The notes under the pieces were generated by a model. It did no database searches, was not told the DNA's origin, and worked only from the letters and a program-made list of their open reading frames with translations. Below are positions 16,835 through 25,310 of a stretch of DNA of 41,305 nucleotides, one piece after another (position 1 is the stretch's first letter; the number at the start of each line of letters is the position of its first letter). The stretch is from an uncultured Opitutaceae bacterium. Its GTDB lineage: Bacteria; Verrucomicrobiota; Verrucomicrobiia; Opitutales; Opitutaceae. Location of the stretch: NCBI GenBank assembly GCA_903891325.1, contig CAITEC010000032.1:1-41305 (forward strand), written 5' to 3'. Position numbers and translations under genes: made by a program.

Positions 16835-18010
16835 TCATGGCTGCAGGGCCGCCTCGGTCGCGGGCATCGGCTGGGATTCGCCGGCGACCGCGAGGAGGCG
16901 GGTCGCGATGGTTCGCGCCGCCCCGGGATGAGCGAGGCCGGCGACGCCCGAGCGCCACGCCCGCAGGACTGCGCCCTCGTTCGCAAAGCAGCGGCGGAGA
17001 GCGCCGGCCACTTCCCCGGGCGTGGTTGCCAGCAGGCCTGCGGAGTGCCGCCGCATCAGCTCGTAGTTGCCCTCCTCCTGGCCGGGGACCACCTGGGTTA
17101 CGATCATCGGGCAGCCCGCGGCGATCGCCTCCTGGGTTGTGGCGCCGCCCGCCTTGCTGACAACCACGTGGTGGGTCATCATCAGCCTGGGCATCTCGCG
17201 GGTCCATCCGAGGATTGTGGCGGGATTTCGGCGGAGATCCGCCACGGCCTGCAGCTCCCGCCGCAGCCCGTCATCCCGGCCGACCGCGCAGGTCACCTCC
17301 CAGGTGTCCTCGACGAGAAGCTTGCGCGCGATGGAAGCCGCCGCCCGGCTGCCGGAGTTGACGATCACGAGCACCCGCGCCCTGCCGGCGGCGGCGATAT
17401 CGGGAGGGCTGTCACCCGGGCTGCGGTTGTTGAAGACTGGATCGACCGGAAATCCGGACACGCAGAGCCGGGATGCATCGACCCCGGCCGCGCGCATCAC
17501 GGAGGCGGTGTCCTCGTTTGGCACAAACCAGCCGGAACATCCGGCGCGCCACCAAAGGGAGTTGATGCTGATCGAGTCGGTCACGACATTGAAGTGGGGC
17601 ACGTCGACCAGCGACTCCCGCCGCAGCTTCTCGACGAGGAATGCGTAGACCGGATAGGTGCTGCAGATGACGCCCGGCCCATCCTCGCGGACCAACTGGG
17701 CGAGCTTGCGGAGGTCGCGGCCCAGCCAGGAGAAGGTGCGGGGGAGGAGCGTGGAGCGGTCCATCCACGCATAGGCGCGGCTCCAGAACCGGGGCATCCC
17801 GTTGATGACCGTGAGGTAGGCCTGCCGCGAGATCTCGTTGAGGCGCGGGGATGTCAGGGCAAACAGATCCGCAAGCGTGGCCGTGCCGGGTCCCTGGATC
17901 TCGTCACAGGCCGCCACAACGGCGCGTGCCGCCGCGTTGTGCCCTTCGCCGAACCCGGCGGTGAGAACCAGGACCTTGGGGCGCGATGACGGGGTGGGTC
18001 GGGAGGGCAC
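16835..18010 (-). CDS. MGDG-synthase-like glycosyltransferase
   Basis: This 391-residue GT-B glycosyltransferase resembles monogalactosyldiacylglycerol synthases and processive diacylglycerol glucosyltransferases. The N-terminal domain starts KVLVLTAGFGEGHNAAARAV, the characteristic acceptor-side loop, and continues with ICSTYPVYAFLVEKL and FNVVTDSISINSLWW. The C-terminal nucleotide-sugar domain shows VLVIVNSGSRAAASIA, TILGWTREMPRLM and VSKAGGATTQEAIAAGCPMIV, the last matching the donor-binding GGxTxxE pattern. It would transfer a sugar to a membrane lipid; which sugar and lipid is not visible. The start is a GTG at 18010. It lies between the LpxH-like gene (173-nt gap) and waaA on the same strand. 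Confidence 0.82.
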   Translation of the reverse strand: MPSRPTPSSRPKVLVLTAGFGEGHNAAARAVVAACDEIQGPGTATLADLFALTSPRLNEISRQAYLTVINGMPRFWSRAYAWMDRSTLLPRTFSWLGRDLRKLAQLVREDGPGVICSTYPVYAFLVEKLRRESLVDVPHFNVVTDSISINSLWWRAGCSGWFVPNEDTASVMRAAGVDASRLCVSGFPVDPVFNNRSPGDSPPDIAAAGRARVLVIVNSGSRAAASIARKLLVEDTWEVTCAVGRDDGLRRELQAVADLRRNPATILGWTREMPRLMMTHHVVVSKAGGATTQEAIAAGCPMIVTQVVPGQEEGNYELMRRHSAGLLATTPGEVAGALRRCFANEGAVLRAWRSGVAGLAHPGAARTIATRLLAVAGESQPMPATEAALQP

Positions 18011-18082
18011 GCGGCGGATAGTGGGCGCAAACTGTCACGGGAGGATGGCCGCGGGGTCACGATTGGGTGAAGTCTGGGGCCC

Positions 18083-18130
18083 GTAGGTCCTATAGGACCT
18101 ATAGGTCGTATAGGGCCTATTGGTCCTATA
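18083..18130. repeat. Tandem array of a 9-bp palindromic unit (5 copies)
   Basis: Five units run from 18083: GTAGGTCCT, ATAGGACCT, ATAGGTCGT, ATAGGGCCT, ATTGGTCCT, then ATA. The consensus is the same ATAGGNCCT as at 15848-15883. The waaA stop codon, TAG on the minus strand (18126-18128), falls within the last unit. The array lies between waaA and the glycosyltransferase gene, both on the minus strand, so a waaA transcript would run through it. The unit is 9 bp, so a reading frame through it stays open and gives tripeptide repeats. These create false ORFs on both strands. Confidence 0.8.
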
Positions 18131-19409
18131 TCACCCCGGCCAGCTCCTCGCGGATCACCGCCAGCGTTCGCTCGAGGGCCCCGGCGTTGCGTTTCCGCCA
18201 GGCGGCCGCGGCGGCCGCCAGCGCCTCGCGGCGGCTGGCGTCGCGAAGGAGCTGCGGCGCCTCGACGGCGAGGGCCGCGGCGTCGGCAACCTCCCACGCG
18301 GCGCCCATGGCGCGCAATTCGCGGGAGATCGCCCTGAAATTCCCCATGCCCGGACCCATCATCAGCGGCTTGCCCAGGGCCGCCGCCTCCACCGGCGTCT
18401 GCCCCTCCGTGTGCGGCGGAAGGCTCTTCCCGACAAAGACCAGGTCGGCTAGCTGCGTCAGGTCGCGGAGTTCGCCGGTGGTGTCGCCCACGGCCACGTC
18501 CACCTCCGACGGCGCGACCCCGCGCGATCTGAAATGATAGCTCAGGCCCGTCGCCCTTAGCATCTGCTCGATCTCGAAGCGGCGCTCGGCGTGGCGGGGC
18601 ACGATGAGCAGGACGCAGCGAAGCCCGCCGGCCCGCGCGGCCTTGAGCGCCTCCACCAATGCCTCCTCCTCGCCCTTCCAGGTCGACGACCCGAGGAGGA
18701 CAAGCGCCGGCGGAAGCCCCAGCTCCCCGCGAAGCCGCGCCAGCGCGGCATCGTCGAGCCGCGGGATGGACACGTCGACCTTGATGTTCCCGGTCGTCGT
18801 CATGCGGGATGCCGGGACGCCAAGCCGCAGGAAGCGCGCCTCGTCCTGGGCGGAGCACGGAAGCAGCCGGCCAATGTTCGACAGGGCCAGGCGCGCGGCC
18901 GGCGGGAAAAGCTTCATCCGGGAAAAGCTCCGGTCGGAAACCCGCGCGTTGATGCAAAGGACCGGAACCCCCCTCACCCGGGCCTGGCGGGTGTGCTCGG
19001 GCCAGCGCTCGCCCTCCATCAGGACCACCAGGTCAGGCTTGATCCGGCGCCAGGCGCGCGCAGAGAAGGGCCACCAGTCGATCGGAAAATAGCCGATTCC
19101 CATGGCCACCCCGCGGTAGCGGTCGTTGGCCAGGCGATAGCCCGTGCTCGTCGTGGTCGTCAGGTAGACCTCCATCCCCTCACGCACAAGCGACTGCAGC
19201 AGGGGCGCAATCGCGAGCATCTCGCCGACGCTGACGGCCTGCAGCCAGATGCGCCGGATGCCGGGGGTCGGCCGCGCCAGCTCGGGATGATTCCCGAGAC
19301 GCTGCCCGAAATTCCGGGCATAATCGCCCCTGCGGCGCATGCGCCGCAGCTGGGCGGGGGCCATCACCGCCAGGGCGGGCAGGAACAGCAGGCGGTAAAG
19401 CCAAATCAT
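18126..19409 (-). CDS. waaA: 3-deoxy-D-manno-octulosonic acid transferase WaaA/KdtA
   Basis: This 427-residue enzyme adds Kdo to the lipid A precursor at the inner membrane. The N-terminus is a hydrophobic anchor (2-18) followed by basic residues. The N-terminal GT domain holds the catalytic Glu63 in IWLQAVSVGEMLA, then TTTTSTGYRLA and FPIDWWPFSARAW. The C-terminal domain has LLGSSTWKGEEEALVEAL, LLIVPRHAERRFEIEQML, VDVAVGDTTGELRDL and FVGKSLPPHTEGQTPVEAAALGKP. All are standard WaaA features and the length matches the family (about 425). It shows that the organism makes Kdo-containing lipopolysaccharide. The C-terminus ends in the 9-bp repeat array, where the TAG is supplied. Confidence 0.94.
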   Translation of the reverse strand: MIWLYRLLFLPALAVMAPAQLRRMRRRGDYARNFGQRLGNHPELARPTPGIRRIWLQAVSVGEMLAIAPLLQSLVREGMEVYLTTTTSTGYRLANDRYRGVAMGIGYFPIDWWPFSARAWRRIKPDLVVLMEGERWPEHTRQARVRGVPVLCINARVSDRSFSRMKLFPPAARLALSNIGRLLPCSAQDEARFLRLGVPASRMTTTGNIKVDVSIPRLDDAALARLRGELGLPPALVLLGSSTWKGEEEALVEALKAARAGGLRCVLLIVPRHAERRFEIEQMLRATGLSYHFRSRGVAPSEVDVAVGDTTGELRDLTQLADLVFVGKSLPPHTEGQTPVEAAALGKPLMMGPGMGNFRAISRELRAMGAAWEVADAAALAVEAPQLLRDASRREALAAAAAAWRKRNAGALERTLAVIREELAGVI

Positions 19410-19524
19410 CCCCTATTCGCCCCAAAAAGCCGGGTCGCCGCAAGCAGCAATCCGCGGCGGACGCGCCTCCACCCCACTTTGTGCTTCGTGTTCGATCCAT
19501 CCTTCTGCAATACCGGGGCAGCCC

Positions 19525-22335
19525 ATGAAGAAGTCGTTCCTGCTGGCCCTGTGGTGTCCCGTCCTCCTCTGCCTCGCGCGGGCGGTCCAGCCGTTCCCGC
19601 AGGCCGCAAGCGACCTGAGGCCCGACCCGGCGGCGCACTTCGGCGCCCTGCCCAATGGCTTGCGCTACGTCGTGCTCCCGAATCGCGAGCCCCGGGGCCG
19701 GGCGGCACTGCGGCTGCTCGTCCTGTCCGGATCGCTCGAGGAAAAGGAGGACCAGCGGGGCCTCGCCCATTACCTCGAGCACATGGCATTCAACGGCAGC
19801 ACGCACTATGCGCCCGGGACCCTCGTCGAGTACTTCCAGCGGCTGGGAATGTGCTTTGGCGGGGACACAAACGCCTACACCTCCTTCGATCACACCGCCT
19901 ACAAGATCGCGCTGCCCAACACCCGGCCGGAATCCATTGCGGACGGCCTCCGGGTCCTCGCCGATTTCGCCGACGGGCTCCTGCTCAGGCCGGAGATGCT
20001 GCGCAAGGAGCGCCTCATCATCCTCAGCGAGAAACGGGACCGCGACTCGGTGGACTACCGGCAATTCGTGGCCTCCTTTGAGTTCCTGCTGGGCGACACC
20101 CTCTTCCCGAAGCGCCTGCCGATCGGACTGAAGCCGGTCATCGAGGGTGCGAGCCGGGAGCAGTTTGCCGACCTCTATGACGCCTGGTACCGCCCGGAGC
20201 GAATGGTCGTGATCGTGGTCGGCGACGTGGATCCCTCGGCGGTCGAGCGCCAGGTCGCGGCGGCCTTCGCCGGCGTCCGCGACCGCGCCCCGGCCCGGCC
20301 GGACCCCGGCCTCGGGACGGTGGCCGTCGCACTCGGGCTGCGGGCCGGCTGCCACTACGAGCCCGAGGCCCCGGTCACGACTGTCACGGTCGACGCAATC
20401 GTCCCGTATTCCTACCTTCCCGACACCTCGCGCCTGCGGCTCAGGCACCTGCCCCGCGACCTGGCCGTCGCAATGCTCAACCGGAGGTTCGACATCCTCG
20501 CCAAGAAGGAGGGGGCACCCTTCATCGGCGCCTCGGCGACAATCGGGGAGAATTTCAATTTCTACCACCAGGCGGAAATCTCCCTGACCTGCCAGCCGGG
20601 GCAGTGGCGGGCGACGCTCTCGGTCGGCGAGCAGGAGCTGCGGCGCGCGCTGCAGTTCGGCTTCACTCCCGCGGAGATGAAGGAGGCGGTGGCCAACTTC
20701 AGGAATGACCTCCTTCAGGCGGCGGCAAGCGCGCCCACGCGCCGCTCCAACGACCTGTGCGACGAGATTGTCCAGAGCCTGGTGCAGCGCTCGGTCTTCA
20801 CCCACCCGGCCGCAGACCTCGCCCTCTACACGCCCGCGCTCGACACGGTGACCCCCCGCGACTGCCAGCGCGCCCTGCAGCTCGCCTTCGGCGCGCCGGG
20901 CCGGTACATCCTGGTGTCGGGCAACGCGGTCATCCCCGGGGACGCCTCCACGGCGATTGCGCGCGCCTACGAGGCCTCGCGGTCCGTCGCCGTCCAGCCC
21001 CCCGAGGGCAGGCGGGACCTGAGGTTCGGGTACACCGACTTCGGACCCGCGGGCCGGATCGTCGCGCAGCGCCACGTGGATGACCTCGACATCACGCTCG
21101 CCACCTTTGCCAACGGGGTCCGCGCGAGCCTCAAGAAGACCGACTTCGAGGCGCACCGGGTCAGGCTCTCGATCCGCGTGGGCGCCGGGCGCCTTGTCGA
21201 GCGACCGGACAAACCCGGCCTCGCCCTATTCACGGACATGACCTTCGCGGCCGGCGGGCTGGGAAGGCACAGCGCCGACGACCTCGAGCGGATCCTCGCC
21301 GGGCACACCCTGGACATGGATTTCGCGACCGCCGACGACGCATTCACCTTTTCCGCCACGACCACCCGCGAGGATCTCCAGCTCCAGCTCCAGCTCTTTG
21401 CCGCCTACCTGACCGATCCGGGCTACCGGCCCGAGGCGGTGCGGCTGGCGCGAAAGAACATGGAGGAGCTCTACGACCAGCTCTCCCACCTGGTCGAGGG
21501 TCCGCTCGAGGCGGATATCCCGCGGGACCTTGCCTCCGGCGACCCGCGCTTCGGCCTCCCCTCGAAGTCCGAGGCGCTCTCGCGGACGCTGGCGGAGGAG
21601 GCCGCCTGGCTCCGCCCCCAGTTCGCCTCCGGCCCGGTCGAGATCGGGATCGTCGGCGACATCGACGTGCCCGGGACGCTGGCCGCAATCGCCCGGACTT
21701 TCGGCGCGCTGCCCGCCCGTTCGCCCAAGCCGCCCTACGATGCCGAGCGGGTCGTCCATTTCCCGGCGAAGCCGTTCTCCCGCGAGCTGGCGGTGCCGAC
21801 CGTCATACCCAAGGCGGTGGTCGCCCTCTACTGGCCGACCGCCGACGCCCGCGACATCCGGCGAACACGGCGCCTGTCGGTGCTCGCCGAGATCCTCAAC
21901 GACCGGCTCCGCGTCAAGATTCGCGAGCAGCTCGGGGGCGCTTACAGCCCGCAGGCGGCGAGCGAGCCCAGCCCGGCTTTCACCGATTACGGCCTGCTTG
22001 TCGCCGAAATCGTGGTCGCCCCCGATCGCTCCGCCGAGATTGCGCGCTCCGTGCTCGCGATCGCCGGGAACCTGCAGGCGCACGGCGTCACGGCCGACGA
22101 GCTGGATCGCGCCAAGAAGCCCATCATCACCAGCCTGAGGGAATCCGCCCGGACCAACCAGTACTGGCTGGGCGCCGTTGTGGGGCGCTGCCAGGAGTTT
22201 CCCCAGCGGCTGGAATGGGCGCGAACCCGCCAAACGGACATCGAGGCGATCACCAAGCCGGAGATGGACGCCCTGGCCGCCCGCTACCTTGATCCGGCGA
22301 AGGCCTTCCGGGTGGTCGTCAGCCCCGGAAAATAA
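19525..22335 (+). CDS. M16 family zinc metalloprotease, exported
   Basis: This 936-residue protein has an N-terminal signal peptide (about 1-20, KKSFLLALWCPVLLCLARA). The first M16 domain carries the inverted zinc motif HYLEH (His82, Glu85, His86) with the third ligand Glu162, 76 residues on, in RKERLIILSEKR. It is followed by inactive M16-like domains. The second half begins near 510 (ANGVRASLKKTDFEAHRVRL) and includes a C-terminal segment LRVKIREQLGGAYSPQA, the R/Y pair that shapes the cleft in pitrilysins. About 930 residues fits the two-part, single-chain PqqL-like M16 group. It probably degrades peptides in the periplasm. It is divergent from waaA (115-bp gap) and converges with fabF (9-bp gap). 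Confidence 0.9.
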   Translation: MKKSFLLALWCPVLLCLARAVQPFPQAASDLRPDPAAHFGALPNGLRYVVLPNREPRGRAALRLLVLSGSLEEKEDQRGLAHYLEHMAFNGSTHYAPGTLVEYFQRLGMCFGGDTNAYTSFDHTAYKIALPNTRPESIADGLRVLADFADGLLLRPEMLRKERLIILSEKRDRDSVDYRQFVASFEFLLGDTLFPKRLPIGLKPVIEGASREQFADLYDAWYRPERMVVIVVGDVDPSAVERQVAAAFAGVRDRAPARPDPGLGTVAVALGLRAGCHYEPEAPVTTVTVDAIVPYSYLPDTSRLRLRHLPRDLAVAMLNRRFDILAKKEGAPFIGASATIGENFNFYHQAEISLTCQPGQWRATLSVGEQELRRALQFGFTPAEMKEAVANFRNDLLQAAASAPTRRSNDLCDEIVQSLVQRSVFTHPAADLALYTPALDTVTPRDCQRALQLAFGAPGRYILVSGNAVIPGDASTAIARAYEASRSVAVQPPEGRRDLRFGYTDFGPAGRIVAQRHVDDLDITLATFANGVRASLKKTDFEAHRVRLSIRVGAGRLVERPDKPGLALFTDMTFAAGGLGRHSADDLERILAGHTLDMDFATADDAFTFSATTTREDLQLQLQLFAAYLTDPGYRPEAVRLARKNMEELYDQLSHLVEGPLEADIPRDLASGDPRFGLPSKSEALSRTLAEEAAWLRPQFASGPVEIGIVGDIDVPGTLAAIARTFGALPARSPKPPYDAERVVHFPAKPFSRELAVPTVIPKAVVALYWPTADARDIRRTRRLSVLAEILNDRLRVKIREQLGGAYSPQAASEPSPAFTDYGLLVAEIVVAPDRSAEIARSVLAIAGNLQAHGVTADELDRAKKPIITSLRESARTNQYWLGAVVGRCQEFPQRLEWARTRQTDIEAITKPEMDALAARYLDPAKAFRVVVSPGK

Positions 22336-22344
22336 CGGGCCGGG

Positions 22345-23679
22345 TCAGGCGTCCCGGATGATGACAAGCGACGCGTTCGTGCCGCCGAAGCCGAAGCTGT
22401 TCGAGAGGGCGGCATTCACCTGTTTGCGGACCGCCTGGTTGGGGGTAAAGTCCAGCCCGAGGGCCGCGCAGGCCGGGTCGAGGTTTTCCAGGTTGATCGT
22501 CGGGGGCACGACGCCCTCGGCGATCGCCAGCGTCGCCGCCATCGCGCCCAGCGCCCCGGCGGCGCCGAGCAGGTGGCCGGTCATCGACTTGACGGCGCTG
22601 ATGTGGAGGCCCTTCCCGGCCGCCCCAAACACCGCCGCGATCGCCGCGGCCTCCTCCGCGTCGCCGCCCGGGGTCGAGGTCGCATGGGCGGAGACGTAGC
22701 CGACGGTTTCCGCCGCGATCCCCGCGTCGGCCAGGGCCAGCGCCATCGCCCGCCGCGATCCCTCGGCCTGGGGCGCCAGGGACGAGAGGTGGTGCGCGTC
22801 GGAGGTCGCCCCGTACCCGGCGAGCTCCGCATAGATCCGAGCCCCCCGCTTCCGGGCGTGCTCGCGCTCCTCGAGCACCAGGACGACCGCGCCCTCCCCC
22901 ATGACAAACCCGTCGCGATCCGCGTCGTAGGGACGGGAGGCGCGATGGGGCGCGTCGTTTCGCGTCGAGAGGGCCCGCATCTGGGCGAAGGCACCGACCG
23001 CGATCGGGGTGATCACCGCCTCGGCCCCGCCCGCAAACATGATGTCGGCCTCCCCGCGCTGGATCGCCCGGAGCGACTCGCCGAGGCTGTGCCCGCTCGT
23101 GGCGCAGGCCGACGCGGTGCTCATGTTCGGCCCGCGGCAGTCGAGCAGGATGGCGAGCTGGCCGGAGAGGATGTTCGGCGCGGTCTGAAGGATGAAAAAG
23201 GGCGAGATCTTCCGAAACCCGCCCTGTTGCCAGGTCTCGTGCATGGCGACGATCTCGGGAAGGCCGCCGAGCCCCACGCCAATATTGACCCCGATGCGCT
23301 CCGGCGCCACGGAGCCGCGGACCGACTCCAGGCCCGAATCGGCGTACGCCTCGATCCCGGCGACCAGGCCCAGGTGGGAAAAGCGCCCGAGCTTCTTGGC
23401 CTCCTTGAGGGACACGGCCGTCAGGAGCGGTTCGCCGGCCGGACCCCGGGGATGCAGCGGGGCGGAAAGCGGCGCCGTCGGATTGAAGTCCCTGACCTCG
23501 CCGGCGATCTGGGCGGTGCATCCTGACGCGTCAAATCGGGTGATCGGCCCGATCCCGCTTTTCCCGGCGACGAGCGCCTGCCAGGTCTCCGACCGGGTCT
23601 TGCCAACAGGGGTTATCGCGCCGATGCCGGTCACGACGACGCGGCGCGGGGATACGGGGGGATGGTTCGTGGGCGGCAT
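22345..23679 (-). CDS. fabF: 3-oxoacyl-[acyl-carrier-protein] synthase II (FabF type)
   Basis: This 444-residue condensing enzyme elongates acyl-ACP with malonyl-ACP. The catalytic triad is Cys192 in TASACATSGHSLG, His332 in SAHATSTPGGD, and His369 in VKSMTGHLLGAAG. The C-terminus has the Phe gate region LSNSFGFGGTNASLVI. It is about 30 residues longer than typical FabF, with an insertion near 70-90 (Pro-rich, LHPRGPAGEPLL). The frame is open to 23733, but the ATG at 23679 gives a normal start just before RRVVVTGIGAITPVG. It stands alone here, with no acpP or fabD beside it, so it could be a second copy or part of a secondary acyl pathway. Active-site residues are intact. Confidence 0.9.
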   Translation of the reverse strand: MPPTNHPPVSPRRVVVTGIGAITPVGKTRSETWQALVAGKSGIGPITRFDASGCTAQIAGEVRDFNPTAPLSAPLHPRGPAGEPLLTAVSLKEAKKLGRFSHLGLVAGIEAYADSGLESVRGSVAPERIGVNIGVGLGGLPEIVAMHETWQQGGFRKISPFFILQTAPNILSGQLAILLDCRGPNMSTASACATSGHSLGESLRAIQRGEADIMFAGGAEAVITPIAVGAFAQMRALSTRNDAPHRASRPYDADRDGFVMGEGAVVLVLEEREHARKRGARIYAELAGYGATSDAHHLSSLAPQAEGSRRAMALALADAGIAAETVGYVSAHATSTPGGDAEEAAAIAAVFGAAGKGLHISAVKSMTGHLLGAAGALGAMAATLAIAEGVVPPTINLENLDPACAALGLDFTPNQAVRKQVNAALSNSFGFGGTNASLVIIRDA

Positions 23680-23788
23680 GGAAAGAATGGTTTCGGAACC
23701 CAGTAGGGAGTAAGGGGAAAGGGGAAAGTGCAAGCCTTAGAGCAGCCTTTACTTTTGAGGCAAAAACCCCTTTGATATCCTGTTGAAC

Positions 23789-24322
23789 ATGCAGCTGCAC
23801 CCCTATTGGCGGATGGAGTACATCGAGGCGCCGCGCTATCCCGCCACGATGAAGAGGCCCTTCACGGACCTGCCCGCCCTGGGGGATGATCGGGCCGCGC
23901 TGATCGTGCACCGATCGAGGCTTTCGTACCTCCTCCTGAACCGGTTTCCCTACAACCCCGGCCATCTCCTGGTGGTCCCCTTTCGAGAAGTCACCAATTT
24001 GGAGGACCTTACAACGGACGAGCGGGCCGACCTCATGGAGGAGATTGTCCGGGGAAAGCTGCTCCTGACCGCGGCGCTCAAGGCGGACGGATTCAACGTC
24101 GGATTCAATCTTGGGAAGTTCGGCGCCTCCGGGGGCAGCATCGAGCATCTTCACGCCCACATTGTGCCGCGCTGGGCCGGGGACAATAATTTCATGCCGG
24201 TGATCGGGCAGACCCGCGTGCTGCCGCAGTCCCTCGAGGCGACGTGGGAGCGGCTGGCGGCCGTGCAGGCTGCGCCCAAGCCCCGGCCCAGCGCGCGAAG
24301 TCGGCCGGGCAAACGGTCCTGA
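23789..24322 (+). CDS. HIT family protein (histidine triad hydrolase/phosphorylase)
   Basis: This is a 177-residue protein with the histidine triad HLHAHIVPRW, placing His120, His122 and His124 in the expected spacing. Upstream elements NRFPYNPGHLLVVPFREV and GFNVGFNLGKFGASGGSIEH fit the branch that includes AP-4-A phosphorylases. These cleave or transfer nucleotides such as diadenosine polyphosphates; the exact substrate is not shown. An in-frame TTG at 23783 precedes the chosen ATG at 23789. It may be the first gene of the rightward group leading to phoH, which starts 31 nt downstream. Confidence 0.86.
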   Translation: MQLHPYWRMEYIEAPRYPATMKRPFTDLPALGDDRAALIVHRSRLSYLLLNRFPYNPGHLLVVPFREVTNLEDLTTDERADLMEEIVRGKLLLTAALKADGFNVGFNLGKFGASGGSIEHLHAHIVPRWAGDNNFMPVIGQTRVLPQSLEATWERLAAVQAAPKPRPSARSRPGKRS

Positions 24323-24353
24323 ACCTGCTGCACCTTTCCCGCCAGCCACGCAC

Positions 24354-25307
24354 TTGCCCTCCAAGACCCTCCACTTTCCGAGCCCGCGGCACCTCAGCCA
24401 GCTCTACGCGGGGCGCCAGGAAAACCTCGCCCACGCCGAGCAGGCGCTGAGCGTAAAGCTCGTGACCCGCGAGGACTGGCTGAAGATCGAGGCCCCCGCG
24501 GGGCCGCTCGAGGTCGCCGAGGAATTCTTCGGGTTCCTGCATACCGCCCGGGTCCAGGGAATGCACATCCGCACGCCGGACTTCGCGCGGCTGGCCGACT
24601 CCTTTGCCCGCGGCGAGGGCGGCCGGTTGCGCGCCCTCCTGGACGAGCCCCTGGTGGTCGAGACCAGCCGCCGCAGCGTCGTCCCCAAGACCATCGCCCA
24701 GAAGCTCTACCTTAAGTCGATCCTGAAGCACCCGATCGTCTTCGGGATCGGGCCCGCCGGGACGGGCAAGACCTACCTGGCCGTCGCGGCGGCCGTTTCC
24801 GCGCTCCTCAAGGGCGAGGTTAAGCGGATCGTGCTCACGCGCCCGGCCGTCGAGGCCGGCGAGGCGCTGGGCTTCCTGCCCGGGGACCTGCGGGAGAAGA
24901 TCCTCCCCTACCTCAGGCCGCTCTACGACGCCCTGCAGGACATGATGGAGCCCGAGGAGCTCACCAGCCTGGGGGAAAAGGGCCTGATCGAGATCGCCCC
25001 CCTTGCGTACATGCGCGGCCGCACCCTCGCCCACGCCTTCGTCGTCCTGGACGAGGCGCAGAACACGACGCCCGAGCAGATGATGATGTTCCTCACCCGG
25101 CTGGGCGAGGATTCGCGGATGGTCATCAACGGCGACGTGACGCAGATCGACCTGCCCCGCTCCAAGCAGTCGGGCCTGATGGAGGCCCGGGAGGTGCTCG
25201 AGGGGATACCCGGCGTGGATTTCCACCTGTTCACCAGCGCGGACGTCGTCCGGCATCCGCTGGTCCAGCGCATCATCGACGCCTACGAGCGGAAACGCGG
25301 AGCCTGA
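24354..25307 (+). CDS. phoH: PhoH-family ATPase
   Basis: This is a 317-residue cytoplasmic P-loop ATPase. Walker A is GPAGTGKT at 133-140 and Walker B is FVVLDEAQNTT near 230. MFLTRLGEDSRMVINGDVTQIDLPR is diagnostic of PhoH. The N-terminal region (about 1-105) is the usual PhoH lead-in. The start appears to be a TTG at 24354, since no ATG or GTG gives a full N-terminus. It heads a classic cluster with a PgpH-type phosphodiesterase and YbeY, which is linked to RNA metabolism and ribosome quality control in many bacteria. The name derives from phosphate-starvation induction in Escherichia coli, and nothing here ties it to the pst operon. Confidence 0.92.
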   Translation: MPSKTLHFPSPRHLSQLYAGRQENLAHAEQALSVKLVTREDWLKIEAPAGPLEVAEEFFGFLHTARVQGMHIRTPDFARLADSFARGEGGRLRALLDEPLVVETSRRSVVPKTIAQKLYLKSILKHPIVFGIGPAGTGKTYLAVAAAVSALLKGEVKRIVLTRPAVEAGEALGFLPGDLREKILPYLRPLYDALQDMMEPEELTSLGEKGLIEIAPLAYMRGRTLAHAFVVLDEAQNTTPEQMMMFLTRLGEDSRMVINGDVTQIDLPRSKQSGLMEAREVLEGIPGVDFHLFTSADVVRHPLVQRIIDAYERKRGA

Positions 25308-25310
25308 CCG

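Noticed and set aside
15848-18130. CRISPR-like array.
   Set aside because: The units are 9 bp, contiguous, with no spacers and no cas genes nearby.
17854-18957. Reverse-strand ORF with a collagen-like GPI tripeptide repeat.
   Set aside because: It lies across waaA and the glycosyltransferase on the same strand in another frame. Its tripeptides come from the 9-bp array, and it has no conserved domain.
19180-21156. 658-residue ORF on the minus strand.
   Set aside because: It is antisense to the M16 protease, whose frame shows a complete domain order. Long antisense ORFs are expected in GC-rich DNA.
22323-22345. Small hairpin (CCCG and CGGG) at the M16-fabF junction as a terminator.
   Set aside because: The stem is only 4 bp and there is no T-run on either strand.
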